Below, one piece after another: positions 10,914-22,179 of a stretch of DNA of 64,000 nt. A program made the position numbers and the translations under genes. This DNA comes from Diphasiastrum complanatum. Lineage: Eukaryota; Streptophyta; Lycopodiopsida; Lycopodiales; Lycopodiaceae. Below the pieces are notes generated by a model that was given only the letters and a program-made list of their open reading frames with translations, was not told the DNA's origin and did not search any database. The stretch spans positions 1,100,117 to 1,164,116 of the forward strand of contig CM055093.1 in NCBI GenBank assembly GCA_029204225.1. The letters run 5' to 3'. Every line of letters begins with the position of its first letter. Position 1 is the stretch's first letter.

Positions 10914-12000
10914 CTAGGTTAAAGCGACTCCAATAGCATACTTTGATGCATCCGTATGCACATGAAATTTTATCGCCCAATTGGGCAGTCTTAATATTGG
11001 CATTGAGACCAATGCATCTTTACACTTCTGGAAAGCCTGTAGGACTTTCTCTATCCAATTTGGTTCCATTGTGAGCTTGTAGATTGGTCTTGATAACTTC
11101 GCAAAATCTAGAATGAAGATCCGATAGTAGTTAGTGTGACCCATGAAAACATAGACACTGTGAATCGTCCCTGGGGGTGGTAGATCAACAATGAACCTTA
11201 TCTTTGATAGATCAGTGGTGATTCCATGTCTTGATACTATGTGGCCCAATATCAGGCCATGTGTCACCCAAAATTGACACTTTTTTGGATTCAAGGAGAT
11301 CTTATATTCACGACATTGCTTCAACACTTTCTCCAAGTTGGATAGGTGTTTAGAGTTTGACCCACGCCCGCATAGATCATCCAAGAATATCTCCAAGAAC
11401 TTCTGTAGGTGCTCTTTAAATGCCGATTGCATGACTTGTTGAAAAGTGCTTGGGGCATTGCAAAGTCCAAACGACATCACTTTATAGGCATAGGTTTCCC
11501 ATTCGATGGCAAACGTTGTCTTGTGATAATATTCCAGTGCTATTTTTACTTGATTGTAGCCGCTGAAGCCGTCTTAAAAACTGTAGGCCTCTGCTCCTGC
11601 TACTCAATCCAACACATTCCGTGAAAGGTAACGAAAAATGATCTTTTTCTGTGACCGCATTTAGTGCCTTCAAATTCACACAGATCCATATTTTGCTGTT
11701 CTTCTTGGGTACTATAACTGTAGGTGATACCCATTCTGTGTGCTTGATTTCATAAATGAAATCGACGTCTAGCAGCTTCTGTTTGATCAACTCCACGAAG
11801 TAGGATTGCAGTGGTAATATCTACTTACCTTGGGGACTGCTCCATCCACCAAGGGTATGGTATGCCCTTCAGATCTTTGTATGTCCATGCGAAGCAATCC
11901 TTGTACTCCACCTACAAATTACGTATCCTTGTGAATTCAATGGGTGTCAGCTATTCTCCCACATAGACAAATTTCTCTTCTTCGCCTAGCCTAGCTAAGT
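10914..12000 (-). pseudogene. gypsy reverse transcriptase of element C
   Basis: Upstream text such as VEYKDCFAWTYKDLKGIPYP precedes the fingers domain (LLDVDFIYEIKHTEWVSPTV, VPKKN, LNAVTEKDHFSLPF). A frameshift near 11640 interrupts the palm. The text resumes at FGLCNAPSTFQQVM and the catalytic box IFLDDLCG, where the two Asp are kept, then the thumb (LNPKKCQFW, LGHIVSRHGI) and the connection (LPPPGTIHSVYVFMGHTNYY). The RNase H start HTDASKYAIGVALT ends this frame. Confidence 0.85.
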
Positions 12001-12120
12001 TCATTGATTGTGTTCATGCCCTTTGAAGACTTGTTCTAGCATGTTAATCTTAGCACGACTTGTAATCTTTGGATTTTTAGTCATTTGAGTGGATGATGAT
12101 GCTGCATCTGGTTCCATTCA

Positions 12121-12560
12121 AATTGACTTTGAGGAGTTTAATACTTTTTCTTCTTCTTTTTTATCAACATGGTTATATATCTCATCTGCATTATTGACCT
12201 AAATATTTCGTTATACTTAATCTGATTACAGCTCTGTTTGTTCTACGTTCAGATTTGTGTCAATATTGCTATGTTTTTCTACATTCTATCTAACTTTCTT
12301 ATTGCTTAATCTGGTAGTTTGTTCTTCGCGAATTATTATTTGTCTAGCTGTTCATGACTAATATTTAGTCTTGCCTTTCATGAATAATTCGCAACTGATA
12401 ATTTGTTGTGTTGTTTGTGACAAATTATCTTTCTGATATTTTGTTGCTTAATGTTTGGATATGTAATAAGATCGAACGTTATTTCTATCACTAACGTTCT
12501 GTTCGAGTTTGATAGGTGTAGTCATGCTTAAGGAAGAGTGAGATAGCTCATTCTGCTGTG
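12121..12560. other. AT-rich spacer between two opposed gypsy elements
   Basis: No coding text recognised. T-rich sequence with scattered GTTTG and CTAAT words. It separates the outer end of element C (minus) from the gag of element D (plus), so it could hold LTR or leader remnants. Confidence 0.5.
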
Positions 12561-12649
12561 CATGAACACTTTCCTTTCGAGTTCGCTTCTTTTCATGTTT
12601 AATTATTTTCGAGCTATTTTTCGTTTCTCACACTCCTCTTTCCCAACAC

Positions 12650-13267
12650 AGAAGGCACCCCTTCTTGAAATGCCTAAATATAATGGATTGTCAGATCCAA
12701 TTAAATTCCTCCAGATCTATGAGCAAGCGTGCAAGATCTATAGTGAATGGGACTCCGACAGAAAAGTTGATGTTGTTCCCCATGTCACTCATTACTGCAG
12801 CGCAAGATTGGTTCTTCAATCTTTTGAACGAGGAAAAGTCTACTTGGGAAGGGGTTAAGACGGCTCTCATCATGCGCCTTAAACCAAGAAAATTCCTAGA
12901 ATATCCGTTTCTCTTATTGAGCAAGGTTAAGATGGAAAAAAGAGAAAGGGTCCGGGATTACATTGAGTGGGTCAAACACTTAAGATCTGAATGCAACATG
13001 GCCCTAACTCTTGATCATGCAATAATCATGCGGTTCCTTGTGGGATTGCCACGAAGTATCATAAAAGAACTCAAACGATGGGAGAAGTGGTACGCTACGT
13101 TGCAAAAAGAAATGGAAGATGTGATCAGAGAAGAGAATGAAGGTTCGGAGGATGATTTTTATCCAACGTCCCATAATCCAAATCCCTCGGGAGCATCCAC
13201 CTCGAATGCTTCCAATGTTTCAACAGATCTGTTGATGGAGAAAATGACAAAATTACACAAGCAGTAG
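12650..13267 (+). pseudogene. gypsy gag of element D
   Basis: Starts as KAPLLEMPKYNGLSDPIKFL, shifts frame near 12780, and continues with AQDWFFNLLNEEKSTWEGVK, FLEYPFLLLSKVKMEKRERV and IIMRFLVGLPRSI, the retrotransposon gag helical core. A Glu/Ser-rich tail follows before a stop at 13267. Confidence 0.82.
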
Positions 13268-13379
13268 ATGGAATAGTTGATGGTCCAGTTTGATCAGAAG
13301 CCGAAGGCCTTGCAAGGATCTAGATTGCCAATTTCCAACGCACCTGAATAGAACTAGCTGCAGTATCCACGAAGAAAAA

Positions 13380-13520
13380 ATATATGGTGTCCAGTTTGCA
13401 CCCAGAACCATACAACAAATGAGTGTCCAAGTTTGAGGCAAAATCTCAAGCTGACAGACCGGTATTGTCATTTGTGCAACGCATCATCACAGGAGATGAT
13501 ATTTTGCCCATTGAATCAAT
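13380..13520 (+). pseudogene. zinc-knuckle remnant of element D gag
   Basis: In a shifted frame the text reads WCPVCTQNHTTNECPSL and then RYCHLCNASSQEMIFC, two Cys/His clusters of the kind that end gypsy gag. It is separated from the gag core by stops. Confidence 0.6.
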
Positions 13521-14020
13521 ATCAGACTTCGTATCCTTAGCACCAGGGGGCTCTGAATGTGGCACCGAGGTATGGAGCGCCAAAGAATCAGTAGCACATG
13601 GACTTACCTACACCACCAAGGCCAACTAAAAACTAAGTGGCCCATGTGAATTTGGTAGCAGCTGAACATGAAGCACCTCCTTAGCCTGAGCAACAACAGT
13701 AGTACTATAAAGTTCTCAACCAAGGATCCTATTCTAAGCATGCCAAAACAAGAAACCACAAAGGATACAAATGATGGACAAACCAACCCAACCAATCCTA
13801 GATTGAACGGATCTAGCCCCCAAGATATGGATCAATCTCAAATATGAATGAGGCATCACACCAGCAACATACGGCTACTAGTCTCACAATCAAGGATACA
13901 CTAGTGAGAGCCGAATAGGTATACTTATACCCTCCAAGGCCCATGCACCAAAATAGTGTACTGTGACACATCGTTGGACACCTTTGCAGCCTATCTCGGC
14001 CACGTCATCCAGTTTCCAAT

Positions 14021-14332
14021 GACTCACTAATAGACTCATACCAATCCACCACCATGAGTTTAGGCCTACAACTATTAATTATGACCATATACACATAAGG
14101 GCCCCAATTCCCTTATAGTCATAACTAGCTTAAGGTTATCGGTCTACCGATCTCTAGCATGGACACGGATGACACTTGTTGGATGACTCACTGATAGACC
14201 CATACCAATCCACCACCATAAGTTTAGGCCTACAACCATTAATTATGACCATATAAAAATAAGAGCCCCAATTCTCTTATAGTCATAACTAACTTACGGG
14301 TTGTTGGTCTATCGATATCTAGCGTGGACACG
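14021..14332. repeat. tandem duplication, period about 164 bp, two copies
   Basis: The segment starting GACTCACTAATAGAC at 14021 is repeated starting GACTCACTGATAGAC at 14185. Both copies run through the same words (CATACCAATCCACCACCAT, TTTAGGCCTACAAC, TTATAGTCATAACTA) and end with TGGACACG. The copies differ at many positions, so the duplication is old. It sits inside the degraded part of element D. Confidence 0.85.
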
Positions 14333-14390
14333 CTACCCAAGACCAGTCGTGGGCATGACAGGTATGGTCTAGATGGTTACTCTTGTTGTT

Positions 14391-14755
14391 GGAGTTCGAT
14401 TTCCGTATAATGGTACGCAAAGGCAAGCAACTAATTATATAGCAGATCATGTATCACAAATCAAATCGACACAGAATGATCCCCAACCTGATGATGAGTA
14501 ACCGGATGCTGCTCTCTTTTACATGGATGCTATACTAGATTGGGCCACGGACATAGTCAAGTATTCGAGGAATGACCAACCTAATCGGTCATTATCCGTG
14601 GCTCATATTAGCCTATTAGCTCGTCCATATTAGCTGATTGTAGGCCAACTGTATCGAAGGGGGGCGGATAATATCATTCGACATTGTATCCTGCCTCATG
14701 AGACAAGTCAGATCATGTCCCTCTCACATGAAGCAATGGGAGGTGGACACTTTTA
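14391..14755 (+). pseudogene. RNase H-integrase linker and integrase zinc-module start, element D
   Basis: Reads ADHVSQIKSTQNDPQPDDE-stop-PDAALFYMDAILDWATD, then HCILPHETSQIM and HEAMGGGHF. This matches element C (10362-10655 and 10169-10420) block for block. It breaks off at about 14760. Confidence 0.8.
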
Positions 14756-14760
14756 CAGAG

Positions 14761-15880
14761 GATGTTACAATTTTTTTATCATATAGAAAACATGAGCATC
14801 CAATACCCACCCTCTTTAATCTACAAGGGACTATGCCATTATTTGCAAATGCTTTAGCCTTTGTCACATTGAGGTAAATACTTTCTACCCTTCTAGAATG
14901 CACAAGTGTTTTCAAATGCATGAGGTATTTCACTAAACATATTTGATCGATGTTAATTACTAGTTTCTTTTATTAGTTTTATGTTACATCCAATTTTTTC
15001 TTTTTGTTCAATGTATAAGATATATTAGGGGTAATGAGGACAAGGATTGGAGAAAGAGAACAAGAAATTTGAGGAAAATTGGATTTGATTGTCACACATA
15101 GAATAATGAACATCACCTCTTTAGCATCACTTTCCTATTTTCTATTTCAATGTGTGTGTGTTGAATGACCCGAGAGCAATGAGGGCAATATATCGTTATG
15201 AGAGCACTGGAGAAATGAGACTAGTGAACTAAATATCTCCTTACGAGAGCAAGGAAAGAGATCTCTTCCTTTTCAAAAAGATTACACGAGAGGCAAGCTC
15301 TTAAGTTAAAGCTCCCATTTAAGTGCTTGAAACATCATGCACATGGACCAATCTTTATTAGATTGCACATGCAAACTATTTGGTAAATTATAATAAAACT
15401 ATTCCTAGTGGTCTTAAGGTGCTCGCAAGTTCGATGTTCAAACCACTGTTTGTGAACTATACTGGGAGATAGCATATACTTAGGCATGCGCAATTGAGGG
15501 GCCCCACCCTCATCCAATGATAGAGAAGCCTCTATGGCAATCTAGAAATCATGATAGCATGTATTATGCATGCTCCAATGTTGGATGAGGGTGGGGCCTT
15601 GTATGCACCCTTAATCATGGATGGGTGGGCATACGTTGATCCTCCACCATGTGGCACCTTCACCTCGAGCTACCAAGGCTTGAGGGATGCACCCTCAGCA
15701 CGCCCTGTAACCAGGTTATCAAGGCTTAATGGTAAAGAGAGATGCTAGGAAAGCCAAAGGGAGAGAAAAGTGACAAAAAACTTAATGGCGGAAAGAGACG
15801 CTAGGAAGGAAGGCTAAGGGAGGAGAGAGGAAACGAAGTGAGTTGATGGATGCTTTGAGATAAAGGGCACAAGGGAAGAG
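14761..15880. other. non-coding stretch upstream of the eL22 gene
   Basis: No gene recognised. It contains the inverted repeat described separately at 15500-15598. The last few hundred bases belong to the promoter side of the ribosomal protein gene. Confidence 0.6.
15500..15598. repeat. 18-bp perfect inverted repeat, 63-bp spacer
   Basis: GGCCCCACCCTCATCCAA (15500-15517) is followed by its reverse complement at 15581-15598. Together they could fold into a GC-rich hairpin. It may be the core of a small foldback element; no target duplication was found. Confidence 0.75.
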
Positions 15881-16050
15881 GGGCCGAGCCCAAAGGTCAC
15901 GCATAACTTAGCCTCCTCAAGACAAAGTTTCCGGTATGTGATCTTCTTCTCCATTTCGACTTTTTAGGGTTTCTCATTTTTCTCTTTTCTCTTTCATCCT
16001 CCCGTCTCTTGCATACAGCTGCGGCGCGAGACCGTAAGGGTTTAGGCGCG
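15880..16050 (+). promoter_or_regulatory. promoter and 5' leader of eL22: site II and telo-box elements
   Basis: AGCCCA (site II on the reverse strand, TGGGCT) is at 15887-15892. TTTAGGGTTT, a telo-box, is at about 15964-15973. A second AGGGTTTAG lies near 16038. A pyrimidine-rich run (15971-16013) follows the first telo-box. The pairing of site II and telo-box is known from plant ribosomal protein promoters and links expression to growth. The transcription start is not determined here. Confidence 0.6.
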
Positions 16051-16108
16051 ATCGATCAATCGATCGAGCAGCGAGCACAGAGGCAGAGACAAGAGCCGAA
16101 GGAAGGAG

Positions 16109-17386
16109 ATGGCGCCGGCAGTAGCAGCGAAGAAGGCAGCGGGAGGGACCAAAGGCAAGAAGAAGGCATCCACCTTTACCATCGACTGCGGCAAGCCCGT
16201 GGAGGACAAGATCATGGATATCGCCTCCTTTGAGAAGTTCTTGCAGGACCGGATCAAGGTCGGTGGGAAGGCTGGGGTACTAGGAGATGCCGTTTCCATT
16301 CTTCGTGACAAGAATAAAATCAGTGTGACTTCAGAGAGCGCCTTCTCAAAGAGGTAACAATACGGAGCAATTTCTTCATTTTTGTGTGTTTTTGGATTTT
16401 TTCTCAAAATGGTTATAATACAGAGCAATTTTCTTATTTGTTTGTGTTTCGTTGAGTAATTAGTACATGGTTTTTGCACTTTAGATTTCAGATTGTTGGC
16501 AGATGCTGTTGCGAGTGTATTCTTTATCTAATGTTCTTTTGGAGATCAAGCTTGGATCTGAGTTTTATTTCGTAATGCCACTTTGGAGGTTGTATGAGCA
16601 ACAGTTAGGATTCAATGGGCTTCTTATCTTAGTAAGTGATTTTGAGTCCAATTTTTTTTTTCCCGTTTTTCGGTGAAGTGATGCCACTGGTTTTTCTGTC
16701 AATGCTTCTTATCATGGAAGATAGAATCTCGCTCTCAGCACATCCACCTGCATGTTTTAAGTTGTTTAAAGTGGTTATACGAAATTTGATGATTGGACTA
16801 GTCAGCTTCCAAGTCGTCACTAGGACAGGCCAAATTGGCATACATACTTGAGATGTATGGCTTTGGCCTTCTAAAATTTGTCAAATCAGAATCAAAAGCT
16901 GGACTGCTATGCAAGTGGATGCAACGTGTCTTGTGAAGATCTTTTAGCTTTCCATTGTAATGAGAGCTTTGCAGGAATCATCGCAAGCCATCAGATGGGA
17001 TTTATTTTCTAGAATTCTACAGTTATGTTTGAATCATAGGCATCAGCTTTTGAGTGTCAGACTTATGTAAAATCAAGAGGAGATTGTTAGTAAATCTGGA
17101 TTGATCTTAGTCTTCATTTTCAGAGCTGACATTCCTATTGAAATTTTCAATGTTATTAGGAATCCTGATACTAGGATAGTAGCCTAATGTAAAGTACTTG
17201 TTTTTGGTGAAACCTTATGGTGTGATTGGCTCACTTGTCAGGTATCTGAAGTACTTGACAAAGAAGTATTTGAAGAAGCATAATGTACGAGATTGGTTAC
17301 GGGTCATTGCTTCCAATAAAGATAGAAATGTGTATGAGCTTCGATATTTCAATATAGCTGATAACGAAGCTGAGGATGAAGACTAA
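16109..17386 (+). CDS. RPL22: 60S ribosomal protein eL22, two exons
   Basis: Exon 1 runs 16109-16353 and exon 2 17242-17386. The intron starts GTAACA and ends TCAG and splits an Arg codon (AG|G). The product is 129 residues, close to the usual length of plant eL22. Residues 1-20 are an Ala/Lys-rich basic tail. The conserved fold follows: [38 protein letters not shown] and [11 protein letters not shown] in exon 1, and [37 protein letters not shown] in exon 2. The C-terminus is acidic (EAEDED), as in plant homologues. It is a structural protein of the large cytosolic ribosomal subunit that contacts rRNA. No stop or frameshift is visible and the splice sites are canonical, so it looks functional. 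Start choice: the ATG at 16109 gives the standard plant N-terminus. A processed copy is excluded by the intron. Confidence 0.95.
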
Positions 17387-19963
17387 GCATAGAGATAGTC
17401 AATTTTGAGGAAATTTATGGTTTTCTGAAATACGTCAGCTTTTTTACTTTCTTTCTTGGTGCAAATCATTGAAGCAATCAAAGCATATTGTAGCTCTCAA
17501 ATATTCATCCTTTGCTAACAATCGCTCTATCGATTATTACAAGGCGTGAAGTTTTTAAAGAGCTCCTTCCCAGTGCCTAAATCTTGTGGACTTTGATACT
17601 ATCAGCAACGTTATTAGCAAGAAATTGCAGTTGCATGCTTTCATTGGAGTTGTTTGGCATGTTCTCTGACCTCCTATATGTTAGTCTATTGTCTTCTACA
17701 TTGTATGAGTTGACTGTATCTATCACCATCAGTAATTTTTTGGTAAGAGCGATGATTGTAGGTGCAATCTTGAGGTTGATGCAGAGTCCAAGCACTGTAC
17801 TTGTATATGTTCTTGATTCCAACTTTGAGCTGGATGTATGAGTAAATGTAGAATGCTTAGCTACCATTTTAAATCTATCATTTTTGCAGGTGTTGTTTAA
17901 TAAAAGTCTTCAGGTGTTTTTTTCTAGTACTTTAGTTGTGGCCAAATTTTGTACTTCTGAGCTCTTACCCAGGCACTAGTAACTATTGTGTTCATGACAC
18001 GTCCATTGATCTGTCTACTTGTTTGTGCATTGAAATTTGAGAGTCATGACTGGTGGTCCGGTCTCTGGTACCATTGAGCAAAAACTTATGCAATTGAACA
18101 AAGATGAATTCTGATAGTAGATACATCCTAGTAACTAGTGAGTACATATACTCACTCTCTCTCTCTCTGAAAAATGCCAAAGTCTAACTTAATGAATCAG
18201 ACCAAAAGTGATAAAACTTCAAAGACAAATTACATTACTTAAAATTGAATCCATGATAAAATATCAAAACTGGTAATCAACGATGAATTGGGTTTTTTTA
18301 TAGTTCCTTTTTAAAGAGAATTGCAATAGCTATGTTGTAATTTGTACATCTAGAACTATTTGCATTAGCATATATCTTTCTGGTTTTCCATGCTGAGTCT
18401 AACCTTTTCAATTTGATGTCTAATCATATATTCAAGAGAATCTTAGATTAATGTAATTATTCCGATTGGCATTGGAAGATTTGGAACACGTGACTCTATT
18501 GATGATTGACTCTCACTTAAACTTTTTCACCTGGGATCACTCCTAAGTTGACAATCGACTGATCCAGCAACCACTTCGTTCTAATTTGATTGTGAAGTAG
18601 CTTGTAGCTGCTCCTGGTACAGAGATTGTTGAGGGCAACAATGTGTATTGTACTTAGGGGGGTTTGTTCACCTTGTCCTGGCAGGGCTGTTGTAAAGAGC
18701 TTAGAGGTCCATTGGAAATGTGAATTTTACATCATCTCCAGCATCATAGTAACCGCCCTCCAAATCAACCTAGGACATTTCAATCAATCATGATCATCCT
18801 AGTGATACAGCTCAAGGTGGCAGTGACTCGTAATTGTTGACTGTGATCAACTGCTTTCAGTACGGACATTTAAAATCCGAGAGCAATTATAGTTTCTAAG
18901 CTTACCTGAGAATCACACCCATCATGGAGAGCTGAATCACCCCTCCAAGTTACTCTCTGATTTAGCGGTATTTTCCCGAACGCTGTGCCTCACAGAACAA
19001 GCATTTGGAGTGTGCGTCTTAATAATTTGGCTTCGCAAAAATACACATTATTTGAAGTAACATAGCTAAAAACAACCAGTAATTCATGCTTCTACACACT
19101 TGGTTTTAGATGGTGAAATCCTCGAACAATGATGAAATCAAGATTTCAAAACGAAGTATGAAAAATGTGTCCATTTTTTAAGTGCACTAAATAGTGCAAG
19201 ATTCTGACACCTACAAAGATATTCCTCTTGTCGATCTAAGAAATCTAGTATAAATCAATAGTTATTGGGAATGTAAAAATAAAAGAAGGGGTACGAGAAT
19301 GATTAATTGAAGAATGTAGATCCTTGAAGGAAAAATGAGGAATATAGGTTGGGGAATCAAGATGGGATTGAAACAAAAGCACATATGGAAAATATGGGTA
19401 GGGAAAATGGAAATTATGATTTGATGATGCCTTAGTAAATTTCCAAATTGAAATCCATCGATTGGAAATGCTCACACAATTGGGAAATTCAAATCTGGGA
19501 ATGTAATTTGATGGAATAAAAAAAGTTTGATGGTTGAAGATGAGTTGGGAATTTAGATTCACTAGTTTGGCCAATGATGTAGGTTGGATGGATGAGCTGA
19601 TTAGCATTAACTTGTCTTGTAATTCTCTGATTAACTATCTTGTAAATTTCACATTGTGGAAATAAATACGTATTTTTGATCAACATGATGTAGAGACGAT
19701 GTAGAGAACGAAGAGAATAGAAGAGAGAAGTTGTGCATGAAAGTCTGCAAACGAGCAGAACACAGTGATTGAGGTGAGCGTCAGGCGGCCAACGAGCGAG
19801 ACACTGACCAACTCATTGGAAAACACAAAATCAGAAAATACAATTGCTCTCTTCTCCACCTCATCGTTCATGTCGTCTTCTTGATTGATTCTCTCATGAT
19901 CTGTGATCTGTAGTCGTTTGTTTAGGATTCTGGACATAGAAAAACACAACAAAAATTTTTACA
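17387..19963. other. intergenic stretch downstream of eL22, no gene seen
   Basis: About 2.6 kb with no recognisable coding or RNA gene; open frames are short and of random composition. The first few hundred bases are expected to hold the 3' UTR. A short (CT)n run lies near 18150-18168. The last part (from about 19680) is probably the 5' LTR of copia element F, because a primer-binding site follows immediately. Confidence 0.6.
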
Positions 19964-19975
19964 TGGTATCAGAGC
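19964..19975 (+). promoter_or_regulatory. primer-binding site for initiator tRNA-Met, copia element F
   Basis: TGGTATCAGAGC is the classical plant copia primer-binding site, complementary to the 3' end of initiator tRNA-Met. It follows directly after ACA, a typical LTR end, so the 5' LTR should end at 19963. Confidence 0.85.
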
Positions 19976-20029
19976 CCCAGGTTATCGCTACATGATATCC
20001 GAGCAGTGATTCTCTAAGACAACACAATA

Positions 20030-20912
20030 TGGCTACAACGATCCAAACGAGAATAGCAATCAGTCTTGATGGCGAAAACTACAGAGTATGGAAATTCAAA
20101 ATCAAAACACTTATGAAGGGTGAAAGCATCTGGTCGGTGACCGAACTCACAGATGTGTAACCTCCAGAGGGAGACCCAAGGAGAGCTGAGTGGATCAGAA
20201 AAGATGAACGTGCAATGACGATCATCGTTTCATCCATTAACGAAAAAATACTCATGCAGATTGAAGACTGTGAGAGCAGCCATGAAACATGGGAAAGACT
20301 AAAGCATAAGTATGAAGTGAGGACTGCCGCTTCGATGATGCATCTTCACAATCAGCTACAATCTATGTGATGGGATGGCAACCAGTTGGATCAGCATGTT
20401 GAGAAGATCAGAATGATCTTCGCTCAACTCGTTGCATCAGGGTAGGAACACCAGGTCCCAACACCACAACAACTGATACTTTATGAAATCCCTACTTGCA
20501 TCTTATCAGCCATTGAGAATGCTCATACTGAGCCTACCAGATATGACATTCGAGAGAGCAATCAGTCTTGTCACTGATGAGAGACTGATGAGGGACGAAG
20601 AAGAAGGAAGCAGTGACCAAGAGAAGGTCCTTTTACACGAAGGGAAAGAAGAAGAACAAACCTAGACCCAGATTCGATAAGGGGAATACAAAGTCTTCGA
20701 GCAGAGGCAATGACAACCAACAAACATCCTCCTGTGATCACTGTCACAAGCCGGGACATGTAGCCAACAAATGTTGGTTTAACCTGACAATACCTTGCAT
20801 GCACTGCAAGAAGAAGGGACACTTTGCATACGATTGTAGATTCAAACCGAAAAGAAAAAACAAAGCTGACAAGGCTAATGTTGCAGAGTCTGTAGAACAA
20901 ATGATCAAACAG
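20030..20912 (+). pseudogene. copia gag with two zinc knuckles, element F
   Basis: From the ATG near 20030 the text reads MATTIQTRIAISLDGENYRV and then WKFKIKTLMKGESIWSV, with several stops (for example near 20158 and 20368). A frameshift near 20480 leads into SLPDMTFERAISLVTDERLM and then the tail. Two CCHC knuckles stand in line: CDHCHKPGHVANKC and CMHCKKKGHFAYDC. These bind nucleic acid during packaging. Two tandem knuckles are more than in elements A and H, where one is seen. The tail is Lys/Arg-rich and ends at 20912. Confidence 0.85.
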
Positions 20913-20930
20913 TGATTCCACTAACAAAGC

Positions 20931-22150
20931 GCGCAGTTTACTTACAAAGGATGAGAAAGAAACAAATGCGAACTCGAAACATTTCTATTCGTGACCAACT
21001 TGAAAGATTTACGAAAGATTCTAGAAATGGTTTCTTATTGAAGTTCGAAAGGTTCTCAAAAAGATTCTCGAAAGATTTTAGAAATGAAAAATCTTGTTCC
21101 CTATTCAAACCTCAGATGTCACAAAAATTGTCACGAACAATTCGCGAAATGTTCTGAATTCTACTTCAAGCTCAGAGACTGTCATCTGTCGATAACATGA
21201 AGCTGAGACGAAGAGATAGACCGTCGCGAAATATTCGCGAACATAAATTATTTGACCTTGGAAATGAAACGTTTATTTGAATATCAACCGTCGTAAATGG
21301 TTAGATCTATTGTTACAGAATTGAAAGGCCAAAAGACCTATCCTGTAGCAATATAAATACATGTGCACTACTCGTTGTAACAATCTCATTCAATCAGAGA
21401 CACAACAGCGATATAAGACAGCAAGAGATGTATACTGATTCAGACTCAAAATTATAAAATTCGTTTTTTGATCAATAGTTTCTTATTGTCTAAAATTGTC
21501 TTAAGTTGTCTCTTACTTCCGCATATTATTTCTACACGCAAATTTAATTAGACAAATACTGTTCTATTAGTACATAGATCATATATAGACCCGATTGAAG
21601 ACACTGATATTAGTTTGATTTATTCGAACTTTAATCGTGTTCTCTGTGGAAGAATAATTACTATTCATACGGAATTAAATATGATACAATGATGCTAGAA
21701 TATACAGGTTCAAAGCTGATACAGTGATATCAGAACGAATCAGAATACAGTGGTATCTTCGTATCCCTCTCAGCATTCTTTATACATCCATCAGCAAGCC
21801 ACTATCTGGAGGTTATTAGAAGATGTCGTTGGTCATCAATATTCAAGCTAGGATCACTACGATCTTGGATCCAGAAGGTTTGGAAATTAAAGACTTCACT
21901 CTGGACGAAGGTCTATGGAAATGGGTAGAACCAATAGAGGAAAAACTAGTAGCTACTCTTGGCAAAGAACTTTGAGAATGGAGTTTGAAAAATGCCTCTG
22001 AAACAACTCTATTTGTTGCAAAGGTACCAATGGGTAATCCATCGTTGGCACTAGCCGCCCTTGCCACTGCTAGTTTATTGGATTACTAGAGTCTAGGATT
22101 TATAATAGTACTTAATACGTTCTTGTTCCATAGAGCTAGTTCATTCTGTT
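20931..22150 (+). other. non-coding stretch with a possible LTR and a second primer-binding-like site
   Basis: A TATA-like AATATAAATAC stands near 21351-21361, followed by a leader-like stretch, which fits an LTR promoter. TGATATCAGAAC at 21725-21736 resembles the tRNA-Met primer-binding site with two changes. An ATG at 21823 opens a short frame (ARITTILDPEGLEIKDFTLD) of unknown nature, with a stop near 21975. Upstream, 21000-21140 has imperfect AAAGATTCTAGAAA-type repeats. A decayed 5' end of another copia element is the likely explanation. Confidence 0.4.
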
Positions 22151-22179
22151 TGTGTTTTATCTCTGCTACTCGATTACAA

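Larger units (their letters stand above)
8425..12120 (-). mobile_element. Ty3/gypsy element C, pol region, interrupted
   Basis: On the minus strand the order is a pre-reverse-transcriptase segment (about 12120-11830), reverse transcriptase (about 11800-11100), RNase H (10980-10640), integrase zinc module (about 10380-10180), integrase core and integrase C-terminal region down to 8425. Reverse transcriptase before integrase is diagnostic of gypsy. No gag, protease or LTR was found with it. A block of about 0.9 kb (roughly 9190-10095) separates two parts of the integrase that are normally some 15 residues apart. Confidence 0.85.
12562..14760 (+). mobile_element. Ty3/gypsy element D, internally deleted
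   Basis: Plus-strand gag (about 12650-13267), zinc knuckles (about 13380-13510), then a short degraded segment and a tandem duplication, then directly the RNase H-integrase linker and integrase zinc module (about 14390-14755). Protease, reverse transcriptase and most RNase H are absent. The tail matches element C, so both are one family in opposite orientation. Confidence 0.8.
19964..20930 (+). mobile_element. copia element F, primer-binding site and gag only
   Basis: A copia primer-binding site at 19964 is followed by a gag (from the ATG near 20030) and two zinc knuckles. No protease, integrase or reverse transcriptase follows before 21.2 kb, so the pol region is deleted. Confidence 0.8.

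Noticed and set aside
16042-16479. 145-codon minus-strand frame
   Set aside because: Antisense of eL22 exon 1.
17577-17867. Overlapping 85-96 codon frames downstream of eL22
   Set aside because: Open on both strands at once, no motif; more likely 3' flanking sequence.
19245-19952. Minus-strand frames of 65-120 codons
   Set aside because: No known motif, composition biased to Ser, Phe and Pro from AT-rich sequence, overlapping frames, and they lie in a probable LTR.
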